64,000 nucleotides of DNA from Thermococcus sp. MAR1 (GTDB taxonomy: Archaea; Methanobacteriota_B; Thermococci; Thermococcales; Thermococcaceae), in assembly GCF_012027305.1 (NCBI RefSeq), contig NZ_SNUF01000002.1, positions 310,001 through 374,000 of the forward strand, read 5' to 3'. Shown here one piece after another: positions 59,154 through 64,000 of the stretch. The number at the start of each line of letters is the position of its first letter. Position 1 is the stretch's first letter. Under the pieces are notes generated by a model. That model had not been told where the DNA came from, searched no databases, and saw only the letters and a program-made list of their open reading frames with translations. Position numbers and translations under genes: made by a program.

Positions 59154-59227
59154 TTTTTTCGCCTCCTAATTTGGAGGCACTGTGGTAAGAAGTCAGGATA
59201 AGAGAACCAGAGTTCAGATATCCCTCG

Positions 59228-59341
59228 CGTTGTTACGTCAACGCAGCGCCCCGTAAGGCAACCTTTTGGCTGCCAGTTATCATGTCAACCTACCGAGTAT
59301 ATAGACAATTCCAGCTTACTCATCGGTAACGCAAGGTTACC
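59228..59341 (-). promoter_or_regulatory. Promoter region of the TasA-like cluster with palindromes
   Basis: The gap holds GGTAAC-5-GTTACC (59325-59341), CGTTG-6-CAACG (59228-59243) and an interrupted GGCA...TGCC repeat near 59257-59274. A TATA-like CTATATACT on the minus strand lies at about 59296-59304, between the first two. The winged-helix proteins encoded just upstream are natural candidates to bind these sites. The leader to the TTG at 59153 would exceed 100 bases. Confidence 0.45.
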
Positions 59342-59379
59342 TGCCAAAACTGATGGGTGTTTGGTTTAAGATTCCTTAC

Positions 59380-59814
59380 TCAAAACAGTCTTTTTACCCG
59401 TTTGTGGTGTACCAGACTTATGGCCAGATACACCAGGGCGGCCAGCAACAGAGGCATACTGCCTAGGTACCAGCCAGCGATGATGAAGATTATTGAGGTC
59501 CCCATGTAGAAGGCGCTCCAGCTTATGTCGTGCCTGCTGACGACCTCCATGTAGACGGTCACATCGTCCGGAATCTTCAGGAGCGTGACGACGCCGTGGC
59601 TGAAAGTTATCACTCCCTCCCTCTCCAGCTTGGGGATGTGCGTCTGGACTAGGCTGACGTAGACGCTCTTCCTGTGTTTTCTGTCAGTTGAGCCTTCCTT
59701 TTCTGCTATGTATTCAACCAGTTCTCTAAGCTCGGCGTGGCCCTCCCTCTGCTGGAGAAACTCTATCATGAGCATTCTCCTGTCGTTGCCGAGTATTGCC
59801 GTCGTTGCCCCCAT
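59380..59814 (-). CDS. Winged-helix regulator with C-terminal membrane helices
   Basis: A 144-residue protein. A winged-helix DNA-binding domain (ILGNDRRMLMIEFL, then VYVSLVQTHIPKLEREGVI as the recognition region) is followed by two hydrophobic segments (WSAFYMGTSIIFIIAGWYL and LLLAALVYLAISLVHH). Membrane-tied regulators of this build occur near surface genes in archaea. The start is ATG 59814 or 59817, just after GGTGAT. It follows the smaller regulator by four bases. Confidence 0.8.
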   Translation of the reverse strand: MGATTAILGNDRRMLMIEFLQQREGHAELRELVEYIAEKEGSTDRKHRKSVYVSLVQTHIPKLEREGVITFSHGVVTLLKIPDDVTVYMEVVSRHDISWSAFYMGTSIIFIIAGWYLGSMPLLLAALVYLAISLVHHKRVKRLF

Positions 59815-59818
59815 CATA

Positions 59819-60034
59819 TCACCGCAACCTGTAATGTTTTCTCTTATTCCCGTTGGTGTAGAACGCCTCCACCCTTTTCTGCTCCACGAGTTTTCTGAGG
59901 GTTCTCTCAACTTTCTGCCTCGTGCAGAAAACACCCCTCTCATTAAGGAACCGCGTCAGAAAAGCGACACTGAGTGATCCGTGTATCTTGAGGAGGTTCA
60001 TAATCTCAACCTCCAGGTTAACTACGTTGCTCAC
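59819..60034 (-). CDS. Small winged-helix regulator
   Basis: A 71-residue protein, IMNLLKIHGSLSVAFLTRFL then RQKVERTLRKLVEQKRVEAF, ending with a basic GNKRKHYRLR wing: a single winged helix-turn-helix. It starts at GTG 60034 after GGAGGGGGTGAGG. A TATA-like CTTAAATAGT lies at 60095-60104. It is the first gene of the two-regulator pair upstream of the TasA-like cluster. Confidence 0.82.
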   Translation of the reverse strand: MSNVVNLEVEIMNLLKIHGSLSVAFLTRFLNERGVFCTRQKVERTLRKLVEQKRVEAFYTNGNKRKHYRLR

Positions 60035-60105
60035 ATCCTCACCCCCTCCATGTTAAGCAATGCGTATGTAACACCACTCTAAACTCATCCCCATACTATT
60101 TAAGG

Positions 60106-60440
60106 GTTCCTGAAAAGTCCGATTTTAGGATTTTCGCGGTTTTTACAGGTATTCTTTGCTGAATCTCCTGATTTAAGAATGAATGGGTAGATTAACTCCA
60201 TTATGTCCCTGCTTGTTGTGGCAACCTCTCCCCGATTTTTGTATATTTTTCAAGATATTGTAGAAATCATGACAAAGGTTGGGCAAGTTCTAAGAAAGGT
60301 TCAGGACATACCTAAAACGGAACAGATAATCCAATAACATCCTCCGGGAGTCAAAGTACGTTAGAATGTATAACATGAGGTTTAAAATACGAACCTAGAA
60401 TTTGGAGAAGGTGGGGTTCGAGGTCTGGAGCCCAGGTGAA
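60106..60440. other. A/T-rich gap upstream of the regulators, no gene seen
   Basis: Beyond the regulator promoter (60095-60104) there are about 330 bases without a convincing frame. The plus strand has a TATA-like GGTTTAAAATAC at about 60379-60390 facing the 3' end of the tRNA-Gln gene. T runs on the minus strand after the tRNA could end its transcript. I see no repeat or guide-RNA pattern here. Confidence 0.5.
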
Positions 60441-60516
60441 TGGTAGCCCCGCGGGGATTCGAACCCCGGTCGCGGGATCCAGAGTCCCGCATGCTTGGCC
60501 GCTACACCACGGGGCT
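60441..60516 (-). tRNA. tRNA-Gln (anticodon CTG)
   Basis: A 76-base cloverleaf including encoded CCA. Acceptor AGCCCCG/CGGGGCT with discriminator A; anticodon stem CGGGA/TCCCG with loop CTCTGGA, giving anticodon CTG; T arm with GGTTCGAAT. No intron. TATA box at 60543-60551, about 30 bases upstream. Confidence 0.95.
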
Positions 60517-60542
60517 GTGCCCGTTGATAGCTTAAGGAAGGG

Positions 60543-60551
60543 ATTTATAAA
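60543..60551 (-). promoter_or_regulatory. TATA box of tRNA-Gln
   Basis: TTTATAAAT on the minus strand, centred about 31 bases before the tRNA 5' end, inside an A/T-rich block. Confidence 0.7.
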
Positions 60552-60633
60552 TTTTATCCCCCGAGGAATCACCCCCCGCCTTCCGTGCACAAAGCTTATA
60601 TCTTTTCTATGTTAGTGGTAACCGGTGAAGACG

Positions 60634-60897
60634 ATGGACTTCGCCCTCTTCATGGAGCGATACGGCTACAGGCTGCTGGTACTGATTTTTGGTGCGGCTA
60701 TACTGGGGATAATACTCGCTCCCTTTGTCATGACCTTCTGGGCCTTCAGCAGTAGCGGCATCGCGGCGGCCATCATAGCGGTGCTGGTGCTGGCTGTGGG
60801 CATTGCATTGATGATCGTTCCGAAGTTCTGGGATTTTGCCGACAAGATGAGGCGGACCCACGTTATCGAGGACTGGAGCGAGGAGAAGCAACGCTGA
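60634..60897 (+). CDS. Small two-span membrane protein
   Basis: An 87-residue protein with two strong hydrophobic segments (LLVLIFGAAILGIILAPFV and GIAAAIIAVLVLAVGIALMI) and a charged C-terminal tail. The ATG at 60634 is five bases after GGTGA; a GTG at 60625 is inside that site. The TATA-like CTTATATC (60595-60602) is well placed. Family unknown. Confidence 0.75.
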   Translation: MDFALFMERYGYRLLVLIFGAAILGIILAPFVMTFWAFSSSGIAAAIIAVLVLAVGIALMIVPKFWDFADKMRRTHVIEDWSEEKQR

Positions 60898-61330
60898 GGC
60901 TCAATAAATCTTAACGTATAAGTCACAGGATTAGAAGCAACCTGTCCAGCAAAGTTGCTTCTCAAATCAGAACGAGCAATTCAAAAGTGAAAACATATGT
61001 GGGAGAGCATTTTAAAAGGAGATACAAACTTTGATCAAACTTTCGCTCGGCGAACAAGCTTTTGGAAAAAGCTTGACCAAGAGAGTCCCCTTGTCGTTTA
61101 AAAATGAATAAAATCATGCATGCACTCTTAAAAATTACACTTAAAACGTAGGTTTGACGTCAAAAATCAGCCCTTTAAAAGGTTTCACTTTTATTCTGGC
61201 GTTCTTCGAACGCCTTGTGGTGAGTGAAATCCCGTAAGCTTGCAGTTGAAAGATAAACCACCTGAAAAACAAATATTTTCAAAATCGCATGCAGTCTTTC
61301 CGCCAGCGCTTTCGTCAGAAAGGGCTGTTA
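60898..61330. repeat. Gene-free stretch with several strong inverted repeats
   Basis: No gene fits in these 430 bases. Inverted repeats seen: AGAAGCAAC-12-GTTGCTTCT (60933-60962); TTTGATCAAA within a CAAACTTT direct repeat (around 61030); AAGCTTTT-3-AAAAGCTT (about 61059-61077); and a two-storey structure, TTTCACT outside and GGCGTTC-3-GAACGCC inside (61198-61214), closed by AGTGAAA at 61222-61228. It may encode structured RNA, a dispersed repeat or the remains of an element next to tRNA genes. Confidence 0.5.
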
Positions 61331-61408
61331 TGGTGGGGCCGCCGAGATTCGAACTCGGGTCCCCGGCTCCCGAAGCCGGAAGGATAGGCCAAGCTACCCC
61401 ACGGCCCC
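61331..61408 (-). tRNA. tRNA-Pro (anticodon CGG)
   Basis: A 78-base cloverleaf with encoded CCA. Acceptor GGGGCCG/CGGCCCC, discriminator A; anticodon stem CCGGC/GCCGG with loop TTCGGGA, giving anticodon CGG; T arm GAGTTCGAATCTC. No intron. The TATA box CTTTATAAGT (61436-61445) is about 32 bases upstream and, being near-symmetric, may also serve the divergent mannosyltransferase gene. Confidence 0.95.
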
Positions 61409-61475
61409 ATGCCCGCTGTTAAGGGCAGTCGCAGGACTTATAAAGTTTACGGAACAGTTTGATGAAGGTGGAGGG

Positions 61476-62540
61476 ATGAGGGTGAAAATCAGCGTTATAG
61501 TTCCCACCTACAACGAGAGGGAAAACCTTGAGGAGCTCTTCGATAGAATCAGCGGAGCGCTTGAGGGTTACGATTATGAAATCATCATAGTTGACGACGA
61601 TTCTCCCGATAAAACTTGGGAGTTTGCTCAGCAACTGGGTAAAAGATATCCCGTCAAGGTGATACGCCGCACCGATGAGAAGGGCCTCTCCTCTGCCGTG
61701 ATAAGGGGATTCAGAGAGGCCTCTGGCGATGTCTTCGTCGTCATGGACGCCGACCTTCAGCACCCGCCCGAGGTTATTCCCGAGCTTCTGAGGGCCATTG
61801 AAAACGGTGCTGACATAGCGATAGCCAGCAGGTACGTTCCCGGAGGCGGAGTGAGGAACTGGTACTGGTACAGGAAGCTGATCTCCAAGGGCGCTATAAT
61901 GATAGGCCGCCTCGCGCTACCTAAGATAAGGAACGTCAAAGACCCTGTGAGCGGTTTCTTTGCCCTCAGAAGAGAGGTCGTTGAAGGGGTAGAGCTCAAT
62001 CCAGTTGGTTTTAAGATTCTCATGGAGATTCTGATCAAGGGCAAATACGAGAGGGTAACTGAGGTTCCCTTCACCTTCGGTCTCAGGAAAGCCGGGGAGA
62101 GCAAACTGGGTACAAAAACGATGCTTAACTACCTCCGGCACGTTTACAGGCTCATGCGCTGGGAGGGCGAGCTGGACCGGCTCATCAAATTTACCCTCGT
62201 CGGTCTTTCTGGTGTTCTCGTAAACGAAGGCTTTCTCTGGCTTTTCGTGTCTGGTTTTGGCTGGGACAAGATACTCGCCAACGTCCCGGCGACCGAGCTG
62301 GCGATACTCAACAACTTCACCTGGAACGATCTCTGGACGTTCAAGGACCTCAAGAGAAAGCCCCTCTGGAGGAGACTCTTCACGTTTCACATAGCGGCTT
62401 TAACCGGGGCCGTTGTTCAGTGGCTCATCTATGCTGTCCTCGTTTACATGGGGCTGTACTACCTCGTTGCCAACCTGATCGGGATAGTCGTTTCATTCGT
62501 CGTGCGCTTCCTCGTCAACAGGCACGTGACGTGGGGCTAG
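61476..62540 (+). CDS. Dolichol-phosphate mannose synthase with GtrA-like membrane domain
   Basis: A 354-residue family 2 glycosyltransferase: VIVPTYNERENLEEL, the metal-binding DAD at 91-93 in VVMDADLQHPPEV, and KDPVSGFFALRREV in the cytosolic domain (1-230). Four hydrophobic segments follow in a GtrA-like domain (FTLVGLSGVLVNEGFLWLF to the end). The layout and length match the structurally known Pyrococcus furiosus enzyme. It makes the lipid-linked mannose used for surface glycans. GGTGGAGGG precedes the ATG. Confidence 0.93.
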   Translation: MRVKISVIVPTYNERENLEELFDRISGALEGYDYEIIIVDDDSPDKTWEFAQQLGKRYPVKVIRRTDEKGLSSAVIRGFREASGDVFVVMDADLQHPPEVIPELLRAIENGADIAIASRYVPGGGVRNWYWYRKLISKGAIMIGRLALPKIRNVKDPVSGFFALRREVVEGVELNPVGFKILMEILIKGKYERVTEVPFTFGLRKAGESKLGTKTMLNYLRHVYRLMRWEGELDRLIKFTLVGLSGVLVNEGFLWLFVSGFGWDKILANVPATELAILNNFTWNDLWTFKDLKRKPLWRRLFTFHIAALTGAVVQWLIYAVLVYMGLYYLVANLIGIVVSFVVRFLVNRHVTWG

Positions 62541-62957
62541 CGCCCCTGCGGCGACTCCTGCCACCGTCATGAAGTACACGAAGAACATGGCCAGGGTAAA
62601 CTCCTCCCCGATCCCAGTGGGGAGTCTCTTCGAGATCGCCGTCGCAATAAGGAGGAAAAAGGTCAGTGTTCCGGGAAAGCCGAAAGCTACCGTAAGGACA
62701 AATAGTGGAAGCCCGTCCGTGTCTTTCCATCTCCTAAAGAGCCATGTGGTTAGGGCCACGGCGGCTATGGGGAGCACGAGGAAGAGCAACTCAAAGAAGT
62801 CGTGGCACCGCAGGCTCCACTTGAGGTTTGCAATCCCGAGGCAGATGCGTTTCCTGAAGAACCACGAGGGATTAAAGTAGTCTTCCAGCAGGAGGAGACC
62901 ACCAGCAAACCATGGTATGAGAAACCCAAAGATTCCCTCCGAGGCCATGGTTCTCAT
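62493..62957 (-). CDS. Membrane protein of unknown function
   Basis: About 154 residues with four hydrophobic segments (for example IFGFLIPWFAGGLLLL, LLFLVLPIAAVALTTWLF and FALTVAFGF-type stretches) and a short acidic tail DEEAHDE. A TATA-like GGTTTATATCT lies about 30 bases before the ATG at 62957, suggesting a leaderless transcript; ATG 62948 and 62972 are alternatives. It overlaps the 3' end of the mannosyltransferase gene by 48 bases. No family recognised. Confidence 0.65.
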   Translation of the reverse strand: MRTMASEGIFGFLIPWFAGGLLLLEDYFNPSWFFRKRICLGIANLKWSLRCHDFFELLFLVLPIAAVALTTWLFRRWKDTDGLPLFVLTVAFGFPGTLTFFLLIATAISKRLPTGIGEEFTLAMFFVYFMTVAGVAAGALAPRHVPVDEEAHDE

Positions 62958-63246
62958 AGTTGATAGTAACATAGGCCGAGATATAAACCTTTGGGACACT
63001 GTCCTTTCGTTTGCTTCATTATGTCATGGTATTCGCTTTTTACTGGTTTCCCGCTCTTCGAAGATGACGCTGGATATTTAGTGTCTGACCTCCCCCGCCC
63101 TAAAGGACGAGGCTCGAAAAAAGAAAATGTCAATGGGTTACGTCACGCTTCAAATCGCTTTTCACATTGTAGGCTCATGTGGACATCAATGAACACTTCA
63201 ACCTTAAATACCCTGGGGACGTTTATGTAATACGGAGGGAGTGATC

Positions 63247-63960
63247 ATGTACGTGGGAGAACTCCTCAAGAGTCTTGATAGAGTTTCAACCGGCGTTCCG
63301 GGACTTGACGATTTAATCGGTGGGGGCTTTATCCCGGGCAGGGTTTATCTTATAATTGGTCCCCCTGGAAGCGGAAAAACGACCTTTGGAGTTCAGTTTC
63401 TGGTTGAGGGCGCCAAAAACGATGAGAAGGGACTGTTCATATCCCTTCTGGAGCATCCCAAGATTATAACCCAAGACATGCTCAGGTACAACTTCGGACT
63501 CCTAACCCACCTCAAGTCGAAGAGGATACTCTTCTATGACATGGGTGAGAGCATCTTCGGCGCTGGGAGGAGGTTCACCTGGAGCGAGATATTTGAGAAC
63601 ATCCTCCGCATCATCGAGGCGGAGGGTGTCAAGAGGGTGGTCATAGACTCATTCACGTCCCTGGAGTACTCGGTTCTCGACCCCGAGCACAAGAGGATGG
63701 CGCTGGGCAGGTTCATAAGGAAGCTCCACGAGCGCGGGATTACGTGTCTCATAATGGCAGAGATGATGAGCTCCGAGAACTACACGGAGGACTACTACCT
63801 CTCCGACGGCGTTATAGTACTTCACCACTTCATGAGGAACTATCAGATGGTAAGGGCCCTTCAGGTTCTGAAGATGCACGGCGTTGCCCACGACAGCAAC
63901 CTCAAGAAGCTCCGCTTTACCGAAGAGGGGCTCAGGGTCTATCCGGAGGCGCCGTTCTGA
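63247..63960 (+). CDS. KaiC/RadA-family ATPase
   Basis: A 237-residue single-domain RecA-type ATPase of the archaeal KaiC-like group. GVPGLDDLIGGGFIPGRVYL, Walker A GPPGSGKTT (38-46), and Walker B VKRVVIDSFTSLEY are present, as is the C-terminal LKMHGVAHDSNLKKLRFTE block. Some of these proteins act in signalling or archaellum control. GGAGGGAGTGA precedes the ATG at 63247, with a TATA-like CCTTAAATAC at about 63202-63211. A further gene begins at 63970. Confidence 0.9.
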   Translation: MYVGELLKSLDRVSTGVPGLDDLIGGGFIPGRVYLIIGPPGSGKTTFGVQFLVEGAKNDEKGLFISLLEHPKIITQDMLRYNFGLLTHLKSKRILFYDMGESIFGAGRRFTWSEIFENILRIIEAEGVKRVVIDSFTSLEYSVLDPEHKRMALGRFIRKLHERGITCLIMAEMMSSENYTEDYYLSDGVIVLHHFMRNYQMVRALQVLKMHGVAHDSNLKKLRFTEEGLRVYPEAPF

Positions 63961-63969
63961 GGTGGAAGC

Positions 63970-64000
63970 ATGGAGGAAGCAAGGAAGCTTGTACAGGAGG
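63970..64000 (+). CDS. Start of a gene cut by the window edge
   Basis: ATG at 63970, after GAGGTGGAAGC, opens a frame MEEARKLVQE that runs off the window. It follows the KaiC-like gene by nine bases and is probably in the same operon. Too short to identify. Confidence 0.6.
   Translation, partial: MEEARKLVQE

Noticed and set aside
60440-60516. Short plus-strand frame starting at ATG 60440
   Set aside because: It lies wholly within the tRNA-Gln gene on the other strand and reflects its stems.

Overview
The window looks like a chromosomal segment of a hyperthermophilic archaeon of the order Thermococcales, most probably Thermococcus. The basis is the gene content: thermosome, aEF-1beta, Rpo7/Spt4, ribosomal proteins S24e and S27ae, wyosine enzymes Taw1 and Taw3, GTP-dependent dephospho-CoA kinase, formate-dependent purine enzymes PurT and PurP, GMP synthetase split into two subunits, and class III pilin signal motifs. 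Promoters are archaeal (A/T-rich TATA boxes near -25), Shine-Dalgarno sites are of the GGTGA/GGAGGT type, and many neighbouring genes overlap as ATGA. No organism name is certain from sequence alone.

Layout. 1-2018: the end of an antitoxin-like gene plus an AbiEii-type nucleotidyltransferase, a small zinc ribbon protein, aEF-1beta, and a DUF4258 (frameshifted)/DUF2283 pair. 2015-8446: TPR protein, thermosome, an ABC exporter, and a tandem pair of membrane protein paralogs of which the first is broken. 8447-12123: Taw3, a Upf1/IGHMBP2-like helicase, a well-formed box C/D sRNA candidate and a 23-residue membrane peptide ORF. 12124-21968: guaB, the NAD pathway (nadB, a DUF401 permease, nadA, nadC), pyridoxal phosphate synthase (pdxS, pdxT) and a lone formate dehydrogenase-like molybdoenzyme. 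21998-36537: an antitoxin with a truncated MazF-like toxin, then nearly the whole purine route (purF, purC, purM, purT, purE, purD, purP, purS, purQ, purL, second purP) and GMP synthetase, whose two subunit genes are separated by a VapBC-type toxin-antitoxin pair. Five purine promoters carry a related 14-bp palindrome, R-A-C-R-T, four bases, A-Y-G-T-Y.

36921-50117 is a 13-kb minus-strand gene run: a secreted repeat-toroid protein, a tubulin/CetZ-like GTPase, a membrane protein, three small class III pilin-like proteins, three progressively larger proteins with degenerate pilin-like N termini, and a DUF2101-like membrane protein. I read it as a candidate surface-filament system linked to a cytoskeletal GTPase. 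50192-54413 holds housekeeping genes (Taw1, HemK2-like methyltransferase, S27ae, S24e, dephospho-CoA kinase, Spt4, Rpo7, pyrophosphatase). 54524-60034 is a second surface locus: two winged-helix regulators, two small secreted DUF1102-type proteins, a Ser/His signal peptidase with an extra outer domain, a larger secreted protein sharing the same mature N terminus, and a DUF5305-type membrane protein. It resembles the SipW/TasA arrangement of bacterial matrix fibres. The window ends with tRNA-Gln and tRNA-Pro genes on either side of a structured gene-free stretch, a dolichol-phosphate mannose synthase with a GtrA-like membrane domain, and a KaiC/RadA-type ATPase.

The purine enzymes use formate at two steps (PurT, PurP), NAD and PLP synthesis sit beside them, and the end of the window is dominated by cell-surface biology, including a sugar donor enzyme suited to surface glycosylation.
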